From Amia ocellicauda (Eukaryota > Chordata > Actinopteri > Amiiformes > Amiidae), in the NCBI RefSeq assembly GCF_036373705.1, contig NC_089858.1, positions 37,721,137-37,785,136 of the forward strand: a DNA stretch of 64,000 nucleotides, written 5' to 3'. The notes under the pieces were generated by a model, which worked only from the letters and a program-made list of their open reading frames with translations, was not told the origin of the DNA and did no database searches. The first letter of the stretch is position 1. Each line of letters starts with the position of its first letter. The position numbers and the translations under genes are program-made. This document shows positions 51,036 through 62,524 of the stretch, in pieces.

Positions 51036-52609
51036 TCAACAGGCAGAACAACGGAAACAAAACTGACACTAAAGCACAGACTCTGACCTCCGTATGTCTT
51101 TAATGCAGAAAATTGTTAATGGATGGGGAAAATTTCCATGTTCTGGAGGCTAGTACACTGAGATCTTTCAATATGGAGCCCAATGTTTAGATGATGAGAA
51201 AAATACTGGCTCTGCAGTGACTCACGTGTTCTATGAAAGTCAATTCCAAAACCAGGTGACTGAGAGGTTTATGCCACCAGTACAGAAAAAGGATATTCCC
51301 TTTACTTTTAAAACTTAAACCTGTTGGTTTAAGCTCATCCATATGCCTCTATTATATGCGTGATGCATTTTTAAACTGTAAACCACAGTCCTGGAACACA
51401 CAAAGAGATCTTCCTTGAATGTGTGGCTTTCATTGCTTGGGTGCACCCGGAGGCTATTTCAATAAAAGCAAACTTAAGATGGCATGAACTTCTTTACTGA
51501 ACAATCAGGGCATTATTAAGGTGTAAATGTCTCTGCTCTTCCCACTCAGGGTAACGATTACTCATTCGCCTGATAAAAGCATCCCGCAGCCTGGTTCGAG
51601 ACGCCAGATTCCAGCACATGCCCGTTTCCCAATGAACTGTTCACCCTCTGAACAACCCTGACTTGGTCACTGTTGACACAATGGATAAAAAATTGGTAAT
51701 TGAATCTGCATTTGTTTTGGGCATGAGTCACTCTACTAGACTGAAGACACACAATAATTCAGGTGACAAAACTGCCATTGCAAAACCAACACAGAAGGTT
51801 GATGCTTCCCAAACGGTTCCAATTCTGCTACAAAAACAAACTGCATCTTGGGGGATTTTGTTACGAATAATATATCTGTATAGCAGATGCACTTTAACGT
51901 GAACAGATGAAGCACTTTGTTAAAAAGTTAAATAGCCGTACTTTTCTTTTTTATAAAAACCTTGAGTTTGAGGTACTGAGGCAGTCCTGTAATCAAAATA
52001 ATTTAAGATTGAGATTAAACATTTCTAATGAAAATACTTTTCCATTTCTAGGGTATTGTATACAAGGTCAGCTGAATTTAAGCAGACCTTGTGCAATCCC
52101 ATAATGCAGTGGGTCATGTAGTTAATTAGGGACTTTTCACAGCATCTGAGTAGGGCTGGGCGACTTAAAAATAATATCGGGGGTTTTTTTGTTTGTTTGG
52201 GCGATACACGATATATCTCGATATTTCTTGTTTTTCTCCAATCGAACAATAAAATAAGACCAAAGACATTAAAAAAACAAGTCTTTTTTAATCACAAAAA
52301 ATGCAAAACTAACAAATACCACATGCAGGCTATCATGGTAAATATGTAAATTTTGTTTTACCTGACTTACATTAAATACCTGAGTAGGTCTATATTAAAT
52401 AAATAAATAACAACACACAAATGCCTATTATGCCCGTATAAACAATGCGCAAAATAACAAATACTGGCTGTCAAACTACATTTTGATGAAAGAGCACGGA
52501 ATACACTCAAGCCTGCAGAATAGACTTCATGAAGCCGCAGAATGCAACACATTACCGCGCATGTGTTGCGTGATTACTATTACTTGTGTTGTTGTTGTTA
52601 TGGGATATG

Positions 52610-52632
52610 TATATATATATATATATATCTAT

Positions 52633-52684
<52 letters not shown>

Positions 52685-52697
52685 ATATATATATATA
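52610..52697. repeat. (AT)n microsatellite, left of the Tc1 insertion
   Basis: AT-rich run with a few CTATAG interruptions; continues as 53886-53925 on the other side. The two halves formed one tract before the Tc1 insertion. Confidence 0.9.
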
Positions 52698-53884
52698 CAC
52701 TCACCTAAAGGATTATTAGGAACACCATACTAATACTGTGTTTGACCCCCTTTCGCCTTCAGAACTGCCTTAATTCTACGTGGCATTGATTCAACAAGGT
52801 GCTGAAAGCATTCTTTAGAAATGTTGGCCCATATTGATAGGATAGCATCTTGCAGTTGATGGAGATTTGTGGGATGCACATCCAGGGCACGAAGCTCCCG
52901 TTCCACCACATCCCAAAGATGCTCTATTGGGTTGAGATCTGGTGACTGTGGGGGCCAGTTTAGTACAGTGAACTCATTGTCATGTTCAAGAAACCAATTT
53001 GAAATGATTCGACCTTTGTGACATGGTGCATTATCCTGCTGGAAGTAGCCATCAGAGGATGGGTACATGGTGGTCATAAAGGGATGGACATGGTCAGAAA
53101 CAATGCTCAGGTAGGCCGTGGCATTTAAACGATGCCCAATTGGCACTAAGGGGCCTAAAGTGTGCCAAGAAAACATCCCCCACACCATTACACCACCACC
53201 ACCAGCCTGCACAGTGGTAACAAGGCATGATGGATCCATGTTCTCATTCTGTTTACGCCAAATTCTGACTCTACCATCTGAATGTCTCAACAGAAATCGA
53301 GACTCATCAGACCAGGCAATATTTTTCCAGTCTTCAACTGTCCAATTTTGGTGAGCTTGTGCAAAATGTAGCCTCTTTTTCCTATTTGTAGTGGAGATGA
53401 GTGGTACCCGGTGGGGTCTTCTGCTGTTGTAGCCCATCCGCCTCAAGGTTGTACGTGTTGTGGCTTCACAAATGCTTTGCTGCATACCTCGGTTGTAACG
53501 AGTGGTTATTTCAGTCAAAGTTGCTCTTCTATCAGCTTGAATCAGTCGGCCCATTCTCCTCTGACCTCTAGCATCAACAAGGCATTTTTGCCCACAGGAC
53601 TGCCGCATACTGGATGTTTTTCCCTTTTCACACCATTCTTTGTAAACCCTAGAAATGGTTGTGCGTGAAAATCCCAGTAACTGAGCAGATTGTGAAATAC
53701 TCAGACCGGCCCGCCTGGCACCAACAACCATGCCACGCTCAAAATTGCTTAAATCACCTTTCTTTCCCATTCAGACATTCAGTTTGGAGTTCAGGAGATT
53801 GTCTTGACCAGGACCACACCCCTAAATGCATTGAAGCAACTGCCATGTGATTGGTTGGTTAGATAATAATAATCCTTTAGGTGA

Positions 53885-53886
<2 letters not shown>
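52698..53886 (-). mobile_element. Nearly intact Tc1/mariner element (DD36E type) nested in the hAT element
   Basis: Short inverted ends: ACTCACCTAAAGGATTATTA at 52699-52718 and its complement at 53867-53885. It sits in an AT repeat, consistent with the TA target of the superfamily. At about 1.19 kb with one uninterrupted transposase frame, it has the size of a complete element. The right terminus differs by a base or two from the left. Confidence 0.9.
52730..53770 (-). CDS. Tc1-like transposase, full-length open frame, 346 residues
   Basis: Cuts and pastes the element by a DDE-type reaction in the nucleus. The frame starts MGKKGDLSNFERG at 53770 and ends GGQTQY. Seen: N-terminal helix-turn-helix (about 8-48, SQSAQLLGFSRTTISRVYKE), a second DNA-binding region (about 60-125), then catalytic Asp155 (WSDES), the glycine-rich block AGGGGVMVWG, Asp246 (FQQDNAPCH) and Glu283 ([11 protein letters not shown]). 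Between the second Asp and the Glu are 36 residues, not the 34 of classical Tc1, matching a DD36E subgroup described in animals. No stop or frameshift interrupts it. Whether it is active cannot be told from sequence alone. Confidence 0.93.
   Translation of the reverse strand: MGKKGDLSNFERGMVVGARRAGLSISQSAQLLGFSRTTISRVYKEWCEKGKTSSMRQSCGQKCLVDARGQRRMGRLIQADRRATLTEITTRYNRGMQQSICEATTRTTLRRMGYNSRRPHRVPLISTTNRKKRLHFAQAHQNWTVEDWKNIAWSDESRFLLRHSDGRVRIWRKQNENMDPSCLVTTVQAGGGGVMVWGMFSWHTLGPLVPIGHRLNATAYLSIVSDHVHPFMTTMYPSSDGYFQQDNAPCHKGRIISNWFLEHDNEFTVLNWPPQSPDLNPIEHLWDVVERELRALDVHPTNLHQLQDAILSIWANISKECFQHLVESMPRRIKAVLKAKGGQTQY

Positions 53887-53925
<39 letters not shown>
53886..53925. repeat. (AT)n microsatellite, right of the Tc1 insertion
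   Basis: Second half of the AT tract split by the Tc1 insertion. Confidence 0.9.
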
Positions 53926-53939
<14 letters not shown>

Positions 53940-55834
53940 GTATGATTTACTGTCACATAACAACAATAACACTACTAAGTAATAGTAATCACGCAACACA
54001 TGCGCTGTAAAAGGTATAGATTCAGGTAGATTCCCCACAGCCGGGTCTATAGTGGCGCATTTAGCATCTGCTAGACAGAGACATTTCTCCTCCTTTTCGA
54101 TTCTGCTTACCAGGACAGCACTGTATAATGTGACAATACAAAATAGTTATTATAATAATAAATCACCATCTTAATGAAAGAAAATGAAACATTCTGCATG
54201 TGTTTACATTGCTTTCCAAATCATTAAAATGCAAACCAACTTTATTATTCTTTAAATGTATACACAGTATACATGTCAATTAGCGGGGGTGGGGGATGTG
54301 AGCGTGTATTGTCGGGGGTGCTGGCAGGTCAGTTTAGCCCAGCGAGGAGAGCAGGGCAGAACATGTGCGCTTGCGCTTTAAAGTTTCTTTTGGTTATTAA
54401 AAACTCGATATATCACCCAGCCCTACATCTGAGCACTGTGTGTCCACTTTAAACAAGAGCTCTTGCAGAATGAGGTCATGTCAGTCCAATTATGAGTAAG
54501 TGAGGAACAGATAGTTAACTGACATAACAAAATCCCACCACGTTATTTAATTTGAACTGCGGATGCTAATTTGAATCATCCCCTACTTATTTAGGTGCCA
54601 GGAAAGAAAGAGAAACAGAAAGAAAGAACATTAAACATGACTACAAAAATGTTTTCCCTTTTCCCCACAAATTGACAGCAAGTAAGTGGAGGCAACTTTC
54701 TTTTGCATCGCACGCTGCATGCTAGTGTGCTGTTTCTAAGGCCGCTTTGTCTTCCATTCGCACAACAGTCAAGTTTATCCCACAGTTATTCTGACCATTT
54801 TTAACAGGGAGGAGAAAAGCAACCCCAACAAAAAAGCTAAGAGGACTGGGCCTAGTTATCAACTCACAGCTGCAGTACAAAGGATCCCTCTTCCTAGCTC
54901 TGTCTGTGCAACGGGAACGCTCGGTTCTTTGGCCCTGTTGGCCACTGTGCTGCTGCTTTTATAATTAAAGGATTTGTAAGGACATGCAAGAACAAAAACA
55001 ACCAGAGAGTCAACTTCACCTTGTCACCGCAATCCAATTTGAAAGACAGACATTCAGTAGCATTTCCAGTTCAATAATAATAAGAATAAAAAAAAACACC
55101 TGACTACATACATCCCTTCCTCTAGATATCAGGATAGTGTGCACAGAAATCAGACTGTTTAATTTATTTATCATAAACAAGGCGATGAAAGTTCGGCCTC
55201 CCCTGTGAATCGACACTACACTGTGGTATACAAACCAGCACAGCACATGCAGCTTTTGGTTTGAACTTTAAGGAAGAGAAAAAGTGAATTGCATGTTGTG
55301 GCTCCAGTTATTGAGTACGCTTGTTTGTGCTATGTGACCCCAGTGCAATCCTTAAAGCTATCATTTCCATAAGCTGACAAACTACAAACAGTAACCCCAC
55401 CAGAATGGGCAGAATGAAATTAACCTCTCGGGAGCTGCTGTTCATCCAATAAGTAAAAACAACCATGTTGATAGCTAGATGAGTAAGTGTCTGATATAAA
55501 AATACAGCAAAGCAGTGACTGCTGTCGCGTGCTGCGAGTCTGACACTTAACCATTCTTGGTGAAATTTATATGCCCCCTCTCTACATATATAAATAGATA
55601 ACTTTCCGTTCCCAAAAGTCAGTTACCATTGTAGAACAAAAATCGCTGTCTCAGTCCCACTAGGAACTCTTTCTTGGTTAACCATGTGGAGTAAGAAGGA
55701 ATTGCGTTTCACTTTCTGAGCTGATCTAATGGTTTTGTGGTCCATCTTTGCTTTGCTCGCCTGAAAACTCAATTTCCAATGCCCTGACTACTGATCCACC
55801 AACAAGCTCCTTGCATTCTAGATGTATAAAGCCA

Positions 55835-55868
55835 ATAAATAAATAAATACATACATACATACATACAT
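55835..55868. repeat. (AATA)n/(CATA)n tandem repeat
   Basis: Compound tetranucleotide repeat in PLEKHA2 intron 1. Confidence 0.9.
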
Positions 55869-58800
55869 TTTACCCAGATATCCATACACCCAGTGGTTCG
55901 GTATACTTGTGCTTTCAATTCAGTGTAGATAGCCAACATGCATAGATATTTACAAACACACATTCATGCTTAATTGCATATCCATAATAAACAGAAATAA
56001 TGATTGCCCCATAGTTAAAATTTAATCCAGAATGAAACCACTTCAGTTACCTCCAACGGTAGAGCTCTTGGCATTTATAACCATTTACAGATACTGTAAT
56101 CGAGCTGTAATTCCCCCACCAGGCCAGATTAGATTCTGTCATTCACTTCCACTAAACTCATAAGTTAATCGTCCGGGACAGAGCAATGTATTTATATGGG
56201 GCACGTATACCACTTCACCAGCAGTAAATTTGAGCAAGTGATTAAAGCCCAAGGTGCCACTGGAAAAAAACATCAACCTGGACATTTTACTGCAGCAATA
56301 CATCAGTAACAGGAGACTGCTTCAGACACGGGAAGTTCAGCACTTAACGCAGCTCGACTTGAGAGTTAGGCCACCTCTTCTTTCAAGCAGCTATGTGATT
56401 CTCCTCCTCACGATATTACATTCAGATCTTTCAGCGTCACAACTGACTCAAAATGGAAGCAACCAGGTAATAACTTTCAAAAACGATAGCTTTTCAGACG
56501 CACAATAACATTCCTAAAAAGGGAAGTGACATTTTTCTTTTACTGACAAGAATCCTAGAGATAGGGGAGTAATTCACAACACTTCCCTCCAACAGACAAG
56601 GTGCCCCCGCCAGCCGACGTAACAAAAAAAACAGAACACATCATTAATTCACCTTATCAAGGCGGCAAAAGGCAGCCAGCGCAGGGGTTGTGCAAACAGA
56701 CTTCTGTCATAAAGCCTTCTGTGTAGACAAGCAATGTAAACTGTGCAACAATATTGCTTCCTGAAAGCAGATGTTAATAGGGAACAAAAAAATGATATAA
56801 ACTGGGTCATCCAAACAGTGCATGTTAAATATTTGAGTCTAAGGTCATTGAAACTCACCTGCAATTAGGACTATACACATTAATCTTTACAGTCTTTTGT
56901 ACCCAGATATCTACACTAAATCTGTTGGGGTTTTTTTTTATCTCAAAAGGTGGAAAAACGGCCAGTGCAATCAGTGCTAGCATTCAAGTATAATGTGATG
57001 TTAATGGAGTAATAAACCTTTAAAAGGTTTCAAATTCCACGTAAATTACCTGGAATAAAATCTGCTGAATAACTTTGTAGTGCAGGATCACATAGTAAAT
57101 TGAACTTGAATTCCTTTTTAATGTGATATAAATGAGTCTGATTTCTGTGCAACCTGATATATATACAGGAAGAAATATATGTCATCATATGTTTAATATC
57201 TCTTCATCTTTTTTCATTATTATGAAGCACCAGCTGGGCCTCAATCACAGATTACTTTTAGATTACTTTTTTGTGAATTAAAAAATATACATCCTTATAT
57301 GAATGGTTAAATTGATCTTTAAATTGCATATGCTACACAGGCGAAGACAGACAACAGTGCATAGCTTTGGAAAAGGCTGCCCCTTATCTTTAAAAGCATC
57401 CATCTGGGTATGGCATAACAAAAGGGCCACGTCATCCTCAGAAGACCCATTCTCCGGCTCCAGAACCGTGACATGACTCCATTATCTCATGTGCATCAGC
57501 TCTCGCATGCAAAAATATTAGTTTTATTACACATGGAAAATCCACATCTCCGTGATCATGCAAATACCACAGCAAAAATGTAACCACTGGAGAGTTGGCG
57601 CATCTTCATAGATCTGACTCAGCACTGGAGACTGGAGGTGCTTTGTCTCAGACACCAAACTAGAGGGTTTTTGTCTCTGCAGATCACCTGATATGCTTTA
57701 GGGAAGAGACTTGCATTTGACAATGTAGCTCAAGCAGTTTTCACCAGACAACCAACAAAAGTTGACATTCCTGACGATTTGTTTGCTTATCAAATTGTGA
57801 CAGCCAGCCGTGATGCAACCAGGATTTGAAACAGCTTCAGCTCATTCCCCTATGTTACTTTACTTGCTGTCTAGTTGCACATTGTAAATTGATTAACAAT
57901 TAATTCATTCTTGATCAGTATTCTCACTAATCTGAGTCACCCAACATTCATGAAATGGTATTACAAAAACATGGGGGGAAAACTGAAATATTAAAATTGT
58001 TTTTAAAAAGTTTTTATTTCCCTATTATTTATCTTTCTTTTTTCTTCTTTAACTCGTAGAATCTTGCATGTGCTTTTCCTGGCTGCCTGTTGATGTTATT
58101 TACCATGGCAATGAACAACCGCAACAAAGCTTGCTTGGGGGGAAAAAAGCACCCAAAAAAACACCAGTCTGTCTAAGTTGAAGAAGGGTCTAGTTTTGTT
58201 CCACCAGCTAACTGGCATGAGGCTTTTCCCTTGGCCCTTCCAGCTCAATCACTCCTGCCATCCAGCTTGCTTACAGTCACCTCCGCCAAACCCCTCTGAG
58301 AGCTATTTCTATGTTGCAGAGCACGCCTCACCCAAATGTAACTATTCTCCTTCTACACTATAAGCGAACCGTGCAATCAGCAGGGCTAAGGGCATTCGAA
58401 GGGAGGACTGGGGCAGCTCTCCCCGGTATCACTTTGGGTTTGAGCCAAGGAAAGAAAACCTTGACTGACTTCAATCCCACCCGACCCCGGAGACCCGTGT
58501 TCTGCCTCTGAAGGAATGAAGACACTGGCCCGATTCCAGCGATTCCTCGGTTCTAGCCAATCTCTGCAGAAAGGCCAGCGCGGGCAAACAAAGGACAGCA
58601 GAAAAACCACAGCCTGGCCATGATGTCAGCTGTGGCTTCTGTCCCCCCTTGCAAAGGGCTTAATCTTTACTCGCTAAACCACTTCCACAGAGACTGCAAA
58701 GGAGAATAAAATCCAACGCACAGTACATCTGTAAATTGTGTTTTCTGTCAATTGATTCTTCTTCAGCTCTTGGATTGCTTTGCATGTCTGTCTGTCGTTC

Positions 58801-60643
58801 TGTGTATAACACATTGGAAAAGGCACATTTTGGCTGTGCTGTTGTGATTTTGCTGTACTAGATATAAAGGTGTCGATAACCAATTGGAGGGGGAGGGAAA
58901 TAACCCAAAGGTCATGCTTTTGCAAACACAAATGCAACGCTCTGAACGCAAAACGTGTGTCTATGTGTGGCAAGGCGTGCCATTTTTTTTTTTTTTGTCA
59001 GCTTGAGTCATCAACAGCTTTGGTCAAGGGATACAACACGTAACACCCTCGGCATGCAAAGCTTCAGGACATTTTCTGACCGTAAAGAGTCGTTTGGAGC
59101 TTTCTAGAGCGCCGTTCTCTTTAATGAGCTAACTGTTATGCATTTGTGCATCAGGAAACAGCCCTGTTTTAGGAATTAAGCGCTGCAGTTACCAGGCCTA
59201 TAATTATATGTAAGCATAACTGGTTACTCAGCTTCCAAAAATAGTTTTCAGCCTTTATAAGCACTCATGAGCAGAAGATTGTTACTGCAGCCCTCTTATT
59301 AATATCAATGTACATTAAACATCAAGACAAATCCCTCTCATGTTAGCTGCAAAGCCGAGGGCAGTTCTGTGACTAAGGTATCAAATGAAAGTGAATTAAG
59401 AAATATCCATCAAAAGGAAAATGGGCGAGAACAGAAGCATGGCATGAGCTCCTGAGCAGTATGCAGTGGTGGGGGATATTAGTTTGTAAGCTTTAGCAGT
59501 TTAAATTATACAGATGTTTACTTATTCTCTTCAGGAAATGAAGAACACACGTTAAAGTCTATTATAGGCACCACTTCAGTGTGTCCTTTAGATAAATAAA
59601 GAGAAATAAAGCATACACTACACTGAAATGTGTAATATATTAGATTTGTTCCATCTAAATGCATTTTGTTTCTGTTATCTGGTACATTTACACTAACACA
59701 TGCTGGAGTTGATTGATTTATTATGTCAGATTCAATTCAGAGGGACTCCCTATGCAGAACTGACAGTTGGATGGTTGCACTGTCTACAGTACAAATAAAA
59801 TGGTAACGGCTTATGTGATAGTAACAAAGTCTCCATATTCTTTGCATATCATAACCTCCAAACTCTCCAAGTATTCTCCACACAGCTGGCATCTCTTGTG
59901 AGGCATCATACGGCTGCAAAAACCTTCACCTGCAAACCACTGTTAGAAAGTGACAGGGTTTCATTCAGAGTGCTTTCTGCAAACCTTGTGACAAAGCTCC
60001 GATTGTTATATGACACTTGCGACAGCGCTATAAGGTTGCAACAACCGAATGACACCCTTGTTTCATGGTCGGGCATTTCCCCTGATTAATAATTACTAAT
60101 CATGCGCAATCAATCGAGCAGAACCATGTAAAGTCATTCCCAGACCTTGCACTCTAGTCAAGCATTTGTCAATCTCGATGGGAGAATGAATTAACCATCG
60201 CCACGAAGTGCGCAACAATAATATTTGGGGTGACTCATACATCCCTAATCATAAATAAACACCTACATAGTAGCGATCCTTTATAAACACGGGGTGCAGC
60301 GGGACCACTGTGATCAAAGTCGGGTTTACTAATATTGCGCACACCGCTCATTTCCCTTTCCTCAAATGAACTGCACAGAAAGAGCAATGCAATGTGCTCC
60401 TGTCTGGCCACGCATTATTGATATATCCGCACATCGCTCACGCACACTTCTGCAATTGCATTCCTCCCAAAACAACGACGGAGAAAGGGAGTCACCCCCG
60501 GGCAGGACAGACAGGGTGCGTGGGGGGGAGTCAGCAGCTCTAATAATAATGGCACCTAACTGTACCGGAGCACTTTGACCTGCCACACCTTTAGCAATCC
60601 CTCCAGTCCAGATCCACACCGACAGAAACCCGTGCAAACTTAC

Positions 60644-61060
60644 CCAACTGCTGCTGCAGGGAAAGAAAAGTTTCCGACGGGCGAGGATCGCTCAGCTCAA
60701 GTGACAAGGAGGAACAAAATCAACGTCCCATGTTTGCTGTCCAAAGCGCCGTGGGGTCTTCACTTCACATGTTGCGTCTGTGACCGGGTGTGTGTGAGCG
60801 CAAGGGCTCCTTTTTTCCGGGTAAAAGCGATAGACATTAGACTAAACCAGCCCCGGATATGATCTAGTCTCTTGTGAAAAGGGGAACTTGAAAGATTGAT
60901 GTGCTTTGTGTTGTCCGGCTGTGTTAAAGCAGCGAGCCGGCTGTGTTGGGGGCTGTGTGTCTGCAAGGGGACACCCACGCAGGCTGCGCTGTGCAAGTGC
61001 GAGAGGCAGGAGATAGTCTGACACCTGGACGCACGCACTTCCAGCTAGATAGAGCAGGTT
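60644..61060 (-). other. PLEKHA2: Candidate non-coding first exon and promoter of PLEKHA2
   Basis: On minus, a consensus donor GTAAGT (complement at 60638-60643) follows a stretch that is richer in G, C and CpG than the introns. A TATA-like ATATATGCC on minus near 61090-61100 would place a start near 61065. The first coding exon has an acceptor only 21 bases before its ATG, so an upstream non-coding exon is required. Mammalian PLEKHA2 also has one, as I recall. The exact borders are a guess. Confidence 0.4.
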
Positions 61061-61099
61061 CAAAACCTGCAGACAGGAGCCAGTGCATGGCATATATAC

Positions 61100-62327
61100 C
61101 GATAGGTAAAATATAGAGAATATAAATGTCAAATGCATAAATAAATACATGCATGCATACAAACTGAAAAAGCCCTCACCGTGTGTTGTCTTTGGCAGCA
61201 TGGAGATTGCATCCATTCTTTTGTATTTATTGTGTCTGTTTTGCTGGTATCCATATTTATACATCATCTGTTAAATACTGCAATATTACAAAACCTGCAT
61301 TTGTTTGGGATGATTCGATTTGTTTAACCGTGAAGCAGCTGTTTAATCATCTGAGCTGGAAAATGAACACGGGGGGGTACAACACCTTACAAAGGGACCA
61401 AAGCATTGAAGGGTTTCACACTGTTCTTCAGCTGAGGTTATCTTGGTCTAGCACGTATGGGTTTGAAACACTTTAAAGGCTGGTTTCACAGACCACTAGT
61501 CTTTTTACTGTAGTTAGGGTAGTCCGAGATGAAGGATAATCGAAAGTCTGTCAAACCTGCTGAAACAAAGAGACTCGTTTGAGGACTGGTGTTTAAGAAA
61601 CCTGATGAGTTGACCAGTTTTTCATGGGCGAGGTGTTCAAAATCTAGATGGAAACTGACCGTAAACATATACAATGAGCTGGTTTTACCTAGTATGGATG
61701 CAACACTGTTTCCACATTTGTCAACAGCCAGAGGAGTCAAAGCCACCGCCTCCCTTATGTGGGTTTTGACATTTCTCATCCTCTCAGCTGTAACATGTGT
61801 TTAAAATACATGTATGTATCAGTTTGTGTCCATTTTAAAAGAGGCAATGTTTTGCAATATTAAGAGAAAAAGATAAACATTTGTGTAAAATTGCAACATA
61901 AGTTTCATAAGGACAAATGTCTGGTTCTGGTCAAGGAGAAGAACCCTTCGTTGCTGGTGATAATGAGCGATGAACAGAGAACGAGGAAGGAATGTATTGC
62001 ATAATAAGTAGTATTAGAGATTGTCATTTGTAGCATAATAGATGTAAACTTTTGGTTCTGCCTCAATATGCTTGTTATATAGCCAGCCCTGGTTCCACAG
62101 CATGAGAGATAAACATATACTAAGACATACTGGACATATTTATCAGGTGCTACCCTCCGACACAATGCTTATCTGTTTACCAAACATTTAAGGAAAATAT
62201 TTTCCATGACTAGGTTAACTAGGTTGACTAGGATAAATCATATGGCTCTTTAAATGCAGGAAGGTTGTTCTTAAAATGTAGATAGATTTCCATTTTTTAG
62301 CAAGGACTGGTCAGCTGATCCCTACAC
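61100..62327. other. Upstream intergenic DNA
   Basis: No recognisable coding exon or repeat family. Confidence 0.4.
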
Positions 62328-62358
62328 CACCCACCCCACCTCTCTCTCTCTCTCTGTC

Positions 62359-62390
<32 letters not shown>

Positions 62391-62524
62391 CCCTCTCTCT
62401 CTCTGTCTATCTTTCTCCCTCTCTCTGTCTCTCTCTCTCCCCTCTCTCTGTCTCTCTCTCTGTCTCTCTCTCTCCCCGTCTGTCTGTCTCTCTCTGTCTC
62501 TCTCTCTCTCTCTCCCCCTCCCTT
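62328..62524. repeat. Pyrimidine-rich compound repeat (CT)n/(GTCT)n
   Basis: About 190 bases of CT with GTCT units and CCCC interruptions. The long Arg/Glu-rich frames on minus here are products of the repeat and not genes. Confidence 0.92.

Larger units (their letters stand above)
52557..54005. repeat. 29-base perfect inverted repeat inside the hAT element
   Basis: The arms are 52557-52585 and 53977-54005. Partial similarity continues inward (TTGTTGTTATG against its complement). Their perfect match suggests a young insertion or recent conversion. Confidence 0.85.
52151..54425. mobile_element. Non-autonomous hAT foldback element with 8-bp target duplication
   Basis: Ends TAGGGCTGGGCGAC at 52151 and, inverted, ATCACCCAGCCCTA ending at 54425. 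Both are flanked by the same 8-mer CATCTGAG (52143-52150 and 54426-54433), the duplication length expected of hAT. Inside, a perfect 29-base inverted repeat (52557-52585 and 53977-54005) surrounds an AT-rich centre, so the element folds on itself. No hAT transposase is encoded; it would depend on one supplied elsewhere. The centre has been split by the Tc1-like element at 52698-53886; without it, the hAT copy would be about 1.1 kb. Confidence 0.88.

Noticed and set aside
60842..61267. 141-codon minus-strand frame near the PLEKHA2 promoter
   Set aside because: Low-complexity content with no recognised domain; more likely 5' UTR and upstream DNA.
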